Assembly: GCA_004794785.1 (NCBI GenBank)
Contig: SJOL01004667.1
Coordinates: 410,911-474,910 of the forward strand
Source: Opisthorchis felineus
Lineage: Eukaryota; Platyhelminthes; Trematoda; Opisthorchiida; Opisthorchiidae
Direction of reading: 5' to 3'
DNA length: 64,000 bases
Below, one piece after another: positions 48,086 to 61,150 of this stretch. Made by a program: the position numbers and the translations under genes. Below the pieces are notes generated by a model that was not told the DNA's origin, did not search any database, and saw nothing but the letters and a program-made list of their open reading frames with translations. How positions within the stretch are numbered: position 1 is the first letter of the stretch; every line of letters starts with the position of its first letter.

Positions 48086-50439
48086 TGATTCGTGGGGTGT
48101 TCTCCTACTGATAAATCTGGCTGGAATGTGTATGTGTGTGGTGTTTTATGAGGTATGAATTCATTTGAAAAGGCCACTATATTTATACACAATGAAAAAG
48201 CACGACAAGGTCAGGAGAGGTACCCACCATTTTGAGTCCGATAGGCTGGTACAATTAATGTGATCTTTCTGGCTGGTGAGTCTCCAGCAGGATCGAACAC
48301 ATGAACTGCATCGATTTTCGATAGGATGAAATAAACCGTATCATTTCGACGACCAGCTGCTTCCAGAAGATCTTCCTGATACCATACGAAGTGACGGTAA
48401 AAGGGCTGTAGAAATGAATGGGATGATACGCAAATCAAGGGTAACGGACAAACAACTACAGTGTGAAGTGCAAAGACCAGCGGGAAAAGAACACGACACG
48501 CGAAGATGTGGTAGGTTAGAGCGGCCACCACCACCAAGCCAAGTGGAGTTTTTGAGGGCAGTGGACGGTGGCAAGTGTGGTGTCAAAAACAAGTGAAACG
48601 ATGAAATACTTTAACATGTACCAATCTCATGAAATGTAGTGAGCTAGAATAACGGGTTCAACAGATGGATAGATATATCAACGAGTTTGCCCGTAACGAA
48701 CAAAGCCTCGTTAAAGCCAACCTAGCGTGAAAAGTGACAATAGAGGATGTATACGGCTGCCTTAAGAATTCAAGTGCAGACTCAGTGATAGCACATCATG
48801 TGCTACCTACCGGTTGACCTTATCACCACAAAAGACTGCTGAGTTTACTGAGGCATACTACCCGAAGATGCTGCACGCAGCAAAAACAGGTATATGTGAC
48901 CAGCAGTTATGTCCACAGACCATACAGAATGACCCAAATAGATCGGTATGAGTACACAACACGAAGACCAAAGTCGAGATTAGGTTGACGACGATTATCG
49001 ATAATCAAGATGTGCTGACTAATTAGAGTGTACCTACTGGCTGAACTCAGATACAGATACAGGTGTCTAGGCTGTCCTGGCAGGAGGAAAATTCGTGTGG
49101 TTTGGCTTGAGTAAACCTTAAAATAGATTGGCAACTCAGGTAGAGAAGCAGCGTAGTTAAAGCTAAAACAGTACACAGTTCAATAGGCTTAGGAAATGTA
49201 TTAACTACAAAACGGCGTCTATGTTATCAGAAGTTTTATCTATTGCATTCGTGAGAGAGAGAGAGTTTAACGTACATAGGAATGAACGTTTAGAGCTCAA
49301 ACCTACTGTGGTGAATACGTAGCAAAAACTCATTCGATTACTCGTCAATCCACAAATATGCACTAGAGATTTCGCAACTGATCAGGTTTTACTGGAATTA
49401 CAAGAATGGTCACCACAAGCGAGTTTGAGTAAATAAAGGAAAGTCGAAAGTTCCCGTCGGTGAGGTCGACGCGATCGACCTTGAACCGAGCCGTATATTT
49501 ACACAGACACACACTAGGATGCGTAACAAAACTGCTCACACAACTGACTAATATTTGTGAAGTAGACGCCCGAGTCAAACCGGTAACTGTAGGTTATCAC
49601 GCCCACCAAGGGGTTGCGAACAGAAAGATTTGTGTAGTGGAGGGGGCGAAGAACTAGTCCTTAAAGTAGGAATTTTTCAGTCGTTGAAGGGAAGTGAAAA
49701 AATGCCACACGCATTGTAGGGGTGAAACACAGAAGCACAGCAAAGAAGTGAGGGATACATAAGTGATGGAAACGTGTGGGGGTCGACAGAGCAGTACTCA
49801 CACGTTTCGATGATGAACCCTGCCATTAAGTGAAGATAAGAGTGGGGGGATGTTTGTATAGTGCATACATGTATCAAACTGGCATTCGAGGTTACATACG
49901 GCGTTTCGTAGTTGAGTGATACAGTGGACGTTTATTGCCCCTGAGAATCGGCTCATAGTACTGGAGTGGAATATTGTTAGAACGAACTCTTGGATGGTCT
50001 CACTAAGAACATAAGGACACACAAAATTCCGTTGTATTAGCCTGAGTGATGTGCCAGGTCAGTGTCAATTTCTAGAAGTCCCACAACTTATTGGTCTAAG
50101 GTCACTGGAAAACAAAACTGAATTATTGGGAACCGTTATTGAAACGGCGGCGGGAATGGATGGACGCTACCTATGGGCTGGTGGAATGCAATAGACGAAA
50201 AGATTCGCATTTGTCTTCGGGCTCCCGGCTGAATGACAAAACAAAGATTCTGATTCAGCACCCATTTTGTTTTCTGCGATCGCTATTTCAGATGTCAATG
50301 ATCTGAACCCATTCGTCTCCGTAAAATGAAGCTTCCAAACCAGCTTTCACAGGAAAAAATCGAGACAAACATTTTCGAGAGGCCAACACTGCGGCTCTGC
50401 AAGCAGAAGAATTCTACAATGAAAAATTGGAATGAGTCC
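48086..50439. other. No gene; GA microsatellite
   Basis: Bases 49253-49267 are (GA)n. Overlapping ORFs on both strands around 48211-48596 have no motif. No repeat family is matched. Confidence 0.5.
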
Positions 50440-50650
50440 CAGGACAGCTCACTTTACTCACATTTGACCGTATGTGTCTGGTGATCAAGAAGCAGTGTTT
50501 GGTAGTCACAATGGTGTGAGTATTGCGTTGAGTATGAGAGCTAGAGACGTTCTGCTTGATTGGATTCCTATGAGCCGCCGGGTGTATGCAGTCAGACTGG
50601 TCGGAAATAAGAACCTGACAATAGCCCTGCATGCACCTCAACAAACCGGA
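50440..50650 (+). pseudogene. LINE endonuclease scrap
   Basis: The plus strand reads VSGDQEAVFGSHNGVSIALS, then MRARDVLLDWIPMSRRVYAV, RLVG. This is the middle of the APE endonuclease of the same LINE group as 43240-46130, in the opposite orientation. The part between the SETRIQ block and the GDMNAQVG block is covered; both flanks are lost. Confidence 0.75.
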
Positions 50651-53600
50651 ATAGTGATACTGACAAATATACCCCATCCGGCCTTTCCGGATGACAGAGT
50701 AAACATGTCAGTAGTCTGGCCGGCGATTCGAACGTCTTAGTGGGAAGAATCGATAAACACAAAAGGGGTTTCGGGGGTAAATGCTTCTAGAACCGACAAC
50801 AGTGGTCGCTTCAGTCAAATTTGCAAGCACAAACCTTGAGCAAAGCAGTCAGCATTGTTACCAAGCAGCCTCTCAACCGCATTTACTTGAGAACACATAT
50901 GGACCACATAACCACTGGCTATAGATGCAATCAAGATTATCACATTTTAGGAACACGTGTATGAGCTCCAGTCATTGTTGCAGTTCCATGCCCCGTGAAC
51001 AAACGGAAAGCTGTTCAGCAGTATGAGATCCACAAAGCCCGTCAAAATAGTTTGCCAGTAGCAGCTGTGTAAACAATCCCTGAACATGAAACAGACCAAA
51101 ACAGCCGCGGATCAGTTCACTTTGAGTCACACAGCGATGCTGACCCAGACCCACAATAAAACTCAACTCAAGGAGGCTTGACTCACAGTTTCAAGACCAA
51201 GTGGACGACGTAGTGGATAAATAGTGCTCAGGGAAGAGAAAATGCGGTGGCGATTGGAAGCAGTTGAACCCTGACCTAACCTATCCAGAACGCCGGTCCA
51301 ACAGAACTGCGGGGCAATAAAGTCATTACAGCGAGAGAAGGCTCCGAAATATACTCCAAGTCTCGCTGTCGAAGGCAAAACACTACAAAGAACGGTTTAG
51401 AAAGTCCCAGGTGCTCAATATAACGGTCAACACATCACTGGCTTCACCGCAGAATGGGAACTTCGAGATTTCAAGGGGAAGATGAAGTCGAAAACGAAAT
51501 TACACTTCTGAAGGGAAACAGAGTGTATGCTCCTAACCTTCTTTACCCTGTCATGTTGACTTCACGAAGCCAGTGGCATCCTCGTATGTATGTTCATATT
51601 CTTAGTAATTAGACACTCTTCGTTTGGTACCAATTGTTCCCTGCACCCACGATCCGACCATCACACACACACACAGACACACGGATGACGGCTATCAAAA
51701 TGAACCGAAATGAATTGTGGCCTCTGTTTAGATAGGTTCTTGAGAACACACTTGTGCCGCTCTTTATGATAAAGCACGTTGAGGACTACCACGATGAACT
51801 CTAGAGTGGTTGGAACATCGCATGCTAACCAACCTAATAATCGTTCACGGAATGGATTAGAACGACATTTACGTACGCAAACTAGTATACTTAATGACCA
51901 CTTCACGCTAATTACTTGGGTAATATTCACGGTCCCTGAATCCGGTTGGAAAACAGCCAGAAAAACTAGTGTGGTCTACTCATCAGGGTTGTTAGGCATG
52001 AACGGAAAACACGAATCTGGGACAAGTTAAAGACGGACATCTATATATCCGAGGAAAGAACTGGGTGATTCACTGAGAAACATAAGTTGGCCCAGTGAGA
52101 GGACATGAGCTTGAAAATGATCGATGTTAGATAGATAAAGGAGTCCAGACAGGCTATGGTGAGTTGTTAGTGCGAGAACGTCACTCGCATTACTGAGTAG
52201 CCGAAGCTACTTATGTAGTTTGTTGATGCGCATTTACTAGCTACGGAAGAAGAGAGAATCATAATACCTACTCGTTCTGCCTCAACGTAGCCTCTTTAGG
52301 GTGATACGTTCGTCGAAATGGTAGAGAGCTAACGTTTGGTCACTCTGACAATAAGTCAGGACGAACCTCTTGTGTAGCGTAGGCTAAGTGAAAATTAGGT
52401 CGGGGTAATGCTGGACGATCTGACTATGCCAATGGGTTACTGTGAAAAAAACACGCGAAGAGAAATTATCTACAATGCAGCAAACCCTTTCAGGAGCAGC
52501 CTTAAACTAATAAATATTCAGTACTACGTCTGTTGACTGAAGTGGAGGATTAAACAGGTGGTTCGATGCAGTGCTGTCTACAAAGGAAAATCGAGGCGAC
52601 TAGGATGACACTCTCGCGAAGAAATGCTACATTGGATATACCATAGTGACTATTTCTTTCGTGCCAAGCAAGAATGCTAGTAAGACGCACACACAAGCTT
52701 TGAACGGCAAAGTAGCGCACACAGGACCAATGTTCCATCTTGATTCTTCATTTATCCTTGGTTTGTCACCAAAACATTCTCAAACGCAAATAATGTACCA
52801 TGACAACGGCTTCAGAAAATGGACAACATGGGAAACACAAGCTCGTCTTGTGGATAGACCGATAGGAGAGAGAACACGGAAGACTACGGTGAAGCGTTAA
52901 AAGCGAGGGTTATGAAGAAACTGGTTGTTCTGATAACGACCACCGGACAAAATAAAATATTTCGAATGTAGTCAACAACGCCTTATGAGTGTGATTCTAA
53001 AAAGCTAGGTAACTAGTAGAGAGTAAACTCGACTGACAGCACTGTCTTAGATTACCGTTAGGGATGGACTGAGGTCATTAGCACGCCAAATCGACAACCG
53101 GTTACGCCCAGGACTTGGACTATCTTGAGGCGTTAGAGGGGTTGTCGGTAGCTGTGTACACTGCTCTCCCAGTGGACTCAAGGACGTGTGTTGTTTTACG
53201 AATGGAGATAGTAGGGGGAATACTGTGGACCGCACGGTGCTGTATACCTAACCTGTCCCACAGCAAAAATCGATTGGATATGGAAATTTTCTCTCAAAAC
53301 ATAAACCCCTTTTCAAACACGCAATCGATTTATGTCTCAACCAGTGCGTCGACTGGGTTGGGAACGGACTAGCTGACAGATAAGTCGATGTGTTCTTCGG
53401 ACACCCTTGCCAATCCGGTATTGAGGTGACAATCGGCAGGACACAGACCGGTTTGTTAGGCCGGTAATGTAAAGTAACCCAGACTGATACTAGAAACAAC
53501 GGAGGCTGGATGCTATCCTAAAGAGAATGAAATTAGCGATGAAGTGTTCATTCGGTATCACGAATCACTGGAATATTACGTACGCTGTATTCGTGCAGAG

Positions 53601-54654
53601 TGGAACTCCCAGGGATGCTGGCCAAGTGATGGCGTCTTAGTCCATTAGGATACACAAAGGAAATGATTTTTACAGCAATTCCTTACTCCTCAGTTTTTTT
53701 CAATCCACTAGAGCAATCTTATTCGCATGGTTGTATGGCAATTAGGCACTGGCATTTAGCAATGGTGTATTTCTGTCCACAATTATGTCAGTAGTAGATT
53801 AACATGCTGCCATTGTCGTCAAACCGGTTTTCGGCGAAGCTCGTTAGTGAATCAGCTGAATCGGGAACTGTTAGTTCTAGTGTAGGTTTGTCACGAATAC
53901 GTTTTGGGGCGACAAATTACTGGCCCCAATGGAACTTGTAATTAGCAGAGCGATTGAAACTACTGCTAAGTGTGTTTGTTTACTGCGTGAAATCTGAATG
54001 ACAAAAGCTCGATGTGCCCGAGGAACCGTCCTCAGAAGGGAAGAAAATAAAGCTACTGATTGTTACCAAACTTCTCCAGAATGAAGAGAACCTTGTTAAG
54101 ATGTGGTCGCTTCAGGTAGTGGGAAACGCTAATGAAAATTACCACGTGAAAGGAAGTTCCACCGCCAGCAGTCTATAAGACGAAGGAAAGAAAACTTCCA
54201 CGAGATAATGCAACACGAAACAAACGATTGTGTCTGTTCTGGCGGAAGAATAGCAGTCTAGACTTAGAAGGGCTCAGAATGCGTACACCGTTCAAGTTTT
54301 ATGAGCTGAACCACGGTCGGCTAAAGAATCCAGAGGACAGTCTGTTACCCCTATGGATGACGATATAAGGTGTGAACAGTCGCCTAAGAATGGGGATTCT
54401 TTAGACTATATCACTTTCTACCGCGAACATCAAGAAAAAACGAGGTGTGATAAGATGAACAGTCAGTTTAGAATATGATGGGTGCGAAAGTCGACAACTT
54501 GCTCCAGACTGCTCAGCCCGTCGCTAGATCGCGGACACAAAGGGCATCTCCTAAATTGGCTTTGATATGAGTAAGTTCGCTCGATTTCTCGGGAAATAGC
54601 AGTAGGCCAAAGAGTTATGCATGCATCACAACATGAGCGCTTCATTATCACCAC
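50651..54654. other. Gene-poor; CA microsatellite and a weak exon
   Basis: (CA)n at 51663-51682. A minus-strand Ser/Pro-rich frame at about 53055-53215 (VKQHTSLSPLGEQCTQL, TPLTPQDSPSPGRNRLSIW) follows an acceptor-like GGTCCACAG and could be an exon of an unknown gene, but another frame is open too. Nothing else is supported. Confidence 0.35.
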
Positions 54655-56780
54655 CGCGCCAGCACTTCCAAAACTCAGTTAGACAATCTGGATTGAAACG
54701 AACACTATGAACGCGACTGACATCGGTTAGCCACCGTATCTTTCAGTGCGTTGGGCGATGCGCAGAGAGAGCCGTGTGAAGCCGATCCTGGGAGGCCAAC
54801 TGCAACAGAAGCACTCAAACTTTTCGTAACATCCTTCAATCACTTCTGCCATTTCATATTCTGTTCATCCCTAGGTTTTCGCCACTCCGAATTAGGCACG
54901 GAAAACAGCTCTCTTCTCGGCAGACGGTAACTCCGCATGCATAACACATGGGTCAGCCACCTTAGCTTGAAGTGCCGGACGCATTGCTTGAGGGAAGGTC
55001 TGCCAGCTTTACTAAAGACTGGTTTCCTAATAACCTCATTGCGAATTCGCTGGTTGCAGGCGACTCCAGTAATGGTTCTGAGACATCGGCGGTCAAACAC
55101 GTGAAGACATATCACATCCTCAGCCAAAAGCAGCCAAATCTCGCAGCCATACAACAATACAGCCAGCACTGTAGTCTGTAGCCAGTGGTATGGCTTTTCG
55201 ATGCTACAAGTGGTGCAACCTGGCCAACGTCATCCTGGCGTCTAAGATTCCTGCGTCAATTCCATCAGTCACACTGCCGTCAGTACCAATGAAACTTTGG
55301 AGATACGTAGAGCGCTCCACAACTTCCAGTTTCTCTCTCGTTCAAGTGTGAACAGGTTCGGCTGTTCAGATGTGAAAATTCAGGTGTTTCCGGCGAGTGC
55401 TAGAGGATTAGTGGTAACACGCTCGCCTCGGATGTCCGATGTCCGGAGTTCAAGCCCCGGCACGGCCAAGGATATGCACTGCTGAGGAGCTCTAATAAGA
55501 ACGAAACTGGAGTCCAGTGCTTCTCCCCATTTGGTGTGAATTCACCAGAATAATTTAACCAGGACAGAGGGATGACTGTTCAAGCGAGAGTGTTGTGAAC
55601 GTGAATTCTTGGAGGTATGTTCAAAGATTGCACGTCCTACACCATAACTTTTCATTTTGTAGGTAGGAGGCACACATCGAAGGACTGAATGACATTGGCC
55701 AGCTTTTCTAGTAACGCCTGTGCTTCTTCCTCCCTCTAAAAATGACAGTAGTGTCGTCTACATATTTTGAGTCAACAGGATTCTCGGTCGAAGAGATCTA
55801 ATCACCAGGGTGTCGGAGACCATGAAGGGTTAACCTCATTGTCTCGCCAATGACGAAATCAGACGAAGCTGGAGACAGTGGATACCCTTATCAGACACAA
55901 TTGCTTGTAAAGAAGTTTTTGGAGAGCTCCACTTACATTCTCATAACTATTATATCAATGCAATGAGCGCATGCTATTCACGGACCTCTAGGGCATACTC
56001 TGTTGCACAAAAATCCTGAAAAAAGAACCGGTCAGCAGGAGCGAATGCATCTTTGAAATCAAGGAACACCAAGATTGTAGAGGGGGCTATACGTATGCCG
56101 TTGCTTTGACACGTGACGGAGTGTGAAGATATGGTCAAAGCAACCCATCTCCAGACGCCGACAACGGATTATGTTTTCAAGTGGTCTCGTAAGATATGGT
56201 AAAATGGGCGGTAAAAGGAACCTAGTTACAACCGGAGTCAAACTAATTGCTTTGTGACTGCCACAATCAATCCGAGTACCGCTATCGACTCAGCTCAGCT
56301 GGCTGGGAGGGCCTTTTTGACCCACATAGAGGCAAATAAGTTGGACGGGCACTGATTCAGCCCTATCTTTAAAGAGGACAGACAGGAGTTCGCCAGGACC
56401 AGCAGTTCCGTGAGGCTTGAAGAAGAGGTACCCGCGTATTTCCGAGACCGTCGGAGCTCCCAAGTTCGCTGTCCACGGCTCCATTGAAGGTCTGGAATCC
56501 GAGTGAGCAATAGCAGGTGACCAGTTGAATTGTCGTTGAAAACGTTCAGTGTCACGATTTAAGCGAGGGATTTTACAGTTTTGCTCGACAGCTGTGCTTG
56601 GATGTAGCCGATTGCACCGTTGCAGAGTGGCAACAGACTGCGTAACCAAATGACGCATGCTCAAGAAGGTAGCCATTGGTACCTACGAGTATGTTGTGTG
56701 CTGCCTTGCAGATTGGCTGTGTCAAGGTTAATAGACACCTGAAGTAAGGTTGAAAGTACCATTCGTAAGTCAAAACTAGA
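54655..56780 (-). pseudogene. APE-type LINE RT and 3' end, split by a SINE
   Basis: Minus strand, in order. Pre-RT: TERFQRQFNWSPAIAHSDSR, then APTVSEIRG near 56560-56430; GTAGPGELLSVLFKDRAESV near 56410-56350. RT fingers: GCFDHIFTLRHVSKQRHTYS near 56150-56095 and DFKDAF near 56055. The catalytic block reads VDSKYVDDTTVIF near 55780-55740, so YVDD replaces the common YADD. The thumb resumes after the SINE near 55360 (PNLFTLERE) and continues with AVLLYGCEIWLLLAEDV, FDRRCLRTITG and HFKLRWLTHVL to 54840. The 3' region to about 54655 matches 20340-20520. Frameshifts are frequent. Its 3' end is more like the copy at 20105 than the one at 43240, so at least two subfamilies occur. Confidence 0.85.
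55395..55573 (+). repeat. tRNA-like SINE, family 1, inserted in the LINE
   Basis: The best copy of family 1: TAGTGGTAACACGCTCGCCT (A-box side), then GATGTCCGGAGTTCAAGCCC (B-box close to GGTTCAANCC), GGCACGGCCAAGGATATGCA, CTGCTGAGGAGC, a CCAGTGCTTCTCC block and CACCAGAATAATTTAACCAG near the end. It lies inside the minus-strand LINE, whose thumb coding resumes on the other side. A short possible target duplication (CTGTTCA near 55361 and 55577) is seen but not secure. It does not fold as a functional tRNA. Confidence 0.75.
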
Positions 56781-57512
56781 AGCCATAATCAAGACTTTGA
56801 ACTGGAGCTGGACCTTGACTACAAATTTCCAAGTACCAAACCCATCAAAGCGAAATGGACGGCTTGTTAAAAATTGTATAACGGGAGATCGGGCAGTTTC
56901 TAAAAACTGGAATCAAATCAGGCAAATGTCAAGTACTGAATTGCTGAGCTCATTTCTGTATTAAGAAAACATGCGTATGGTCGTGGGGTTGACTTGACCC
57001 CCCGAAGGAGAAGGCTATTGAGACAAGAGCTCCAGAAGCCCTCTACACGTAAGGCTAACCGTAAACGTCACACATGATTCCTGTCTATAGTGACCAAGCA
57101 CCAGTGCCATAAATAAATGAGGTGAAACAAATGCGCGTCGAAGTGATGTGCTAATGGGTTTAATATAAATCGGAATCACTGAATTTGATTAAGTCAACTG
57201 TCCATACCGAATCAATGTGGACAAAAACACTTGGATGAACGAGGGAAATATATGAAAAGAATGTGCCCGAGGTTTCGGAAACGAAAAGACGTCCTAGAAA
57301 TGGGGCATGTTTCTCTTCAAGGGACCGAATTCCCCGGATAATTGCTATTTAGACAAAACAACTACAAACGAGGTAACACACGTTTCATGCGGTTTGAAGT
57401 AAATGGACACCGAATCAGACTACTCTCAAAAAGGGTATGGCCTACTCCGAATCAGTAAGCAAAGCAGTAGCTGGAACCAGTCAGGGCTACACGACGCAGC
57501 CAAGAAGCTCAC
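56781..57512. other. Spacer or intron, nothing recognised
   Basis: No coding match or repeat. If the minus-strand exon model next to it is right, this is intron or 3' sequence. No AATAAA was found on the minus strand just after the alternative stop at 57426. Confidence 0.35.
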
Positions 57513-57860
57513 CTGTAAGCCCCTCTGTGGGATAACTTTGGACGGCCGTTGCATATGTGACAATCTCCTAGAATTTGCACGTTTTGTCGCCAATACGGAC
57601 GTATTTTCTGCCATATTGTCGACATCTTGGGAAGGCGCAGACGAAAGGCGACTCTGTTGTCCTAGCAGATAAGATTCAGGGTCCTCGCTGGTTTCACTTG
57701 GATTGTGGTGACCGCGTGATGGATTCCGCACCTGATGCCTCGATGAGAGGTCGTTTTTTCTATGCCACGGCTGGGTTGAGTACTTCAGTCCACCAGGCGA
57801 CCAAGACAGTGGTTCGCGACTCTGATTCGAGTGATTCATCTTGTTCTGTTGTATCCACAG
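57513..57860 (-). CDS. Candidate exon C of a minus-strand host gene
   Basis: Open for 116 codons between a strong acceptor (TTTGATTCTTTATTCTATAG, ending at 57861) and a consensus donor (CTTACAG|GTGAGC, intron from 57512). It enters and leaves in phase 0, fitting exon B. The encoded segment is polar, Ser/Arg/Asn-rich (QQNKMNHSNQSREPLSWSPG; ESYLLGQQSRLSSAPSQDVD; ENTSVLATKRANSRRLSHMQ) with NHS and NTS sequons and no hydrophobic segment. If the donor is not used, the frame runs on for 28 codons to a stop at 57426. No family recognised. Other exons could lie between this and exon B. Confidence 0.45.
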
Positions 57861-58364
57861 CTATAGAATAAAGAATCAAACAAAAATTCGTCTATCCAAC
57901 ACAGAAAGAGTTTGGGTGTGTATGCTAGACGTGAAGTAAGTGCTTCAGCTAGACTAAACGGTGAACGGCGGTTAATGTGGTTCAGTTAAACATTTTTCGT
58001 AAAGCTGGTCACATATGAACAATGCTGTGGTCGAAGATGTTTCACATGGACGACATCAGAACTATGTGGAAATATTGACAGAGTTGGACTACACGCATCG
58101 CGCTCGCATTCGGCATCAATTCACCGCGAAGAACGTAGGTGATTTCCAAGTCATGACAGTCTACAATTTACTAGGCTGAAACGGTGAACTCTTGAAATGT
58201 GTAGAATAACTGTGTACTAAGATGAAAACTCCGACATATGGATTGTTATGCCTAATGTTTCGTCACAAATGTTCCCTCAGAATAAACCACGGAGGGTGCA
58301 GAACTAAAATTTCTGAGCTATTCTTGCCATGCCGTTCAGAAAACGACAAACCTTGAGCATCTTA
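57861..58364. other. Likely intron, nothing recognised
   Basis: No ORF or repeat of note. Confidence 0.35.
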
Positions 58365-58615
58365 AGCGTAATACACTACACATAAGGTTGTTGAAAATTC
58401 TTCGACAGCCCACGACCGGTTTCGCCCTTCTTGAGGCTCATCAGATAGGCGCAGTTCCCGAGTTTCCGTCAACTTTGTGTCCTACTTGAACCCAAATTGC
58501 ACGAACTCAGCAAAATGAACTCATTTGCAAACAAATTTGGTTTTGCGGGAGACTCACCTGGAACCCAGCTGAATCTCCTGTTTATGATGTTTTCAAGAAA
58601 CTGAATATGTTGCTG
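58365..58615 (+). repeat. Fold-back repeat, full left arm
   Basis: Plus arm complete: ACACTACACATAAGGTTG, CGACAGCCCACGACCGGTTT, CGCCCTTCTTGAGGCTCATC, GAGTTTCCGTCAACTTTGTG, TTGCAAACAAATTTGGTTTT and CTGAATCTCCTGTTTATGA. Lies within the putative intron between exons B and C, in antisense orientation to the gene model. Confidence 0.88.
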
Positions 58616-60432
58616 AATACGGAACAATGACGTCTGAGTCAGACTGAATGGTCTTCCGTAGTGTTCGGAACACATTTCCACACATCTTCCAATGTGCAAC
58701 ATTCATTTTCTTCACTGAGTGAACGATTATTGCATCTAGGTGTTCACCACATCTCCGTCCATAAATGTAAGTGTCAGTAGTGAGGGTTCTTTCATTTCGT
58801 AGTGGTACATGGGCTGGGATAATTCTGAGGCACGCAAACCTGGAAAAGATGACTGGGGATCGCAAACAAGGGCTTCGGTCCAAAGGCCTGACGGCAAATG
58901 CACCAGTGACCGACATAGTGAACTTTCTGAAGAACAGTGGTGGCTAGAGAGTTCAACAAAACCTATATAGGTAGCTATGTCTCTCATAGGGGAAACCGTT
59001 CTCTACACGTGTGTGGATCGGTCGGATATAACATAGTCAAGAAGCTGGAATTTGCTGAATGAGACTTCGTCAGCACGCCTTGTTTAAGTAACTTATCAAG
59101 TCCTACTTGTGTGGCCCAGTTGATATCTTTGGAACTGATGACTGATGAACAAACATACCCCCACTGATTCTCAGAGATTTCAAACACTCATACAGGAGTT
59201 AGAACCATTAATTAAATATATCATTCAGTGATCACGTCCTCTCAACGCGCAACAAGCAGACAGCCCGCTGAGAACGCCAGGGCGGAAATGTGGACGGGTT
59301 GTCTGGACAACATAGGAATTAAACCAAGAACCCTCGACTATGTGGTTCGAATCTTAACGCTTAAAGCGTTCTAAACCGGAAGGTAACGGAAAAGCTCGAA
59401 AAAAACGTTTCAACTTAGTGGGACCTTCGAAGACGGAGGAAGACGGATCTGTCACGCGCAGTTTTCACTTTGCTGACTTGCAAACAAGTCGCCAGATTAT
59501 CCAAGAGAATTAGCCGCTCAACTATGTACCAGTGGTTATAATGACGAATTCACTAGCCCACTAGTAACACTAAATTCACTTCGTACAAATGAGACAAATA
59601 ACCAAGTGACGCTGAGACCAGCGGTGTAAACAGCTCAACTGGCTCAACAGCTCAACTTCTAGGATCAACTGACAGGTCCAAATTAGAACAAAGAGAGTTT
59701 AGACTGGCATCCAGAAATACCTCACAACTTTATTCCTTTAACATGCTCGTGTCTGAAGACTACTTGACACCCATGCCTTATAGAATCATTCCCGAGAATT
59801 AGCAACGATCGATAATAATTCTGTCAAGTCTAACTTCATAAAACTCATGCACTACCAGTTGAATGTGCATGATTCTGATTCGGGCGCTTATTGAGCAAGA
59901 CTGATCAGGAAAATGGAGAACACTTCACTAGAACGTCCAAGTAGAACCGTCGAAGTGCTGGCAAGACCAAAGCACTTGCTTGCAGGCTTTAGCGCCAAGA
60001 AGCTTCCCTGAAACCACGCATTTTCCTTCACTGGCTAGAAAAAAAACACTCATGAGGCTATCACTGTCCGCGAACATACAATGTGAGACCTGTATCATGG
60101 ATACTGTCTCTTCTTTGACACAACATAGTACGGAGAGGCAGTTGCCACTGCGTTTAAATCCAATACCAGTTTCTAGTTACCAAACTATATTGGTTAAAAC
60201 AAATTCAAGAATTACTGCAGAATGGTTCGGGATGTACGAGGCAAATCTGTGACTCAACGGCGTGGATGTGTTTGAAATTCTGCAGTTTTTGAAGGAGACA
60301 GCATATTAGTTAAATGATGCTTGAGATGGTAGAAGGTAGAATGTATCCAGGAAACCATCCTCGGATTAAAATATGGAGTGTTTGGATTCAGTATACACTA
60401 CCGGAAAACTAAAACCTGTTCGGTTTACTTAC
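58616..60432. other. Likely intron; one uncertain ORF
   Basis: The minus strand has two overlapping frames after an acceptor-like TTGCGTGCCTCAG near 58830 (58593-58916 and 58736-58987). Neither entry phase clearly fits exons B and C and neither shows a motif. Nothing else is supported. Confidence 0.3.
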
Positions 60433-60617
60433 TTGCCATATACAATCGATATCAGCCTGTCCATTGTCGGCTGGGTTGCAACGCGATCCATTCACATTAA
60501 CCTCTTGTTCCTGGTCTCCCGCAGTATCTGAATTTTCTGGTGGCGACGTAACGGGTTCGGAAAGACTAAGCAGTAGTCTCTGACCGGCTGCGTATTGAGG
60601 AGGGTTCCATACGTTAC
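60433..60617 (-). CDS. Candidate exon B of a minus-strand host gene
   Basis: A 185-base segment bounded by a good acceptor (GGGGTTGCCTGTTTCAG, ending at 60618) and a good donor (GGCAA|GTAAGT, from 60432). Entry needs two bases of a split codon, matching the phase in which exon A leaves; exit is phase 0, matching exon C. It encodes NVWNPPQYAAGQRLLLSLSE, then PVTSPPENSDTAGDQEQEVN, then VNGSRCNPADNGQADIDCIW. Two Cys, an NGS sequon and acidic character fit an extracellular or luminal segment. The RLLL in GQRLLLSL resembles an RxxL site-1-protease motif, which is only suggestive. Confidence 0.5.
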
Positions 60618-61103
60618 CTGAAACAGGCAACCCCAAACAAAAGATTGTGATAGAGAAACAAGGAGGCATGCTAATCGCTCACTGTCAAACATAAACCGGT
60701 CACACTGAGTTTGAAGTGTTGAGTAGTTGGTCCAACGGCGTGCGAAATTTGGGAACTGGAGCCCACTTAACAAGAATGAGATGTCGAAAGTCGACTATAA
60801 CGTTGACCTGGCCCCTAATTATTGCGTAGGAAAACAGAACTTTTATAAGTCATGACAAGACAACAAAAGAATTGGCTGATCAGAAAGACAATGCGAGTGG
60901 ACTACATTTCCAAGACCTAGAAAAGTAGATCACCAAAGCCGTTCATCGTACTTCCAACTAAGTCAAGTGAGGTAGTCAAAGGACAGAGGAATCATTCTGC
61001 CAGGTGCTCCCGACCCATAAGCACGGTGCATCACTTCCCCACACGAGAATTCAACTTGCTACAACAAACAGGAAACACTTTCTAGTCCTCGGGGTTAGTG
61101 ATT

Positions 61104-61150
<47 letters not shown>

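Noticed and set aside
50414..50677. 87-codon minus-strand ORF
   Set aside because: Antisense to the recognisable LINE endonuclease scrap on the plus strand.
55395..55470. A tRNA gene
   Set aside because: A- and B-box words are present, but acceptor and anticodon stems do not pair, and the same sequence with the same tail recurs elsewhere as a SINE.
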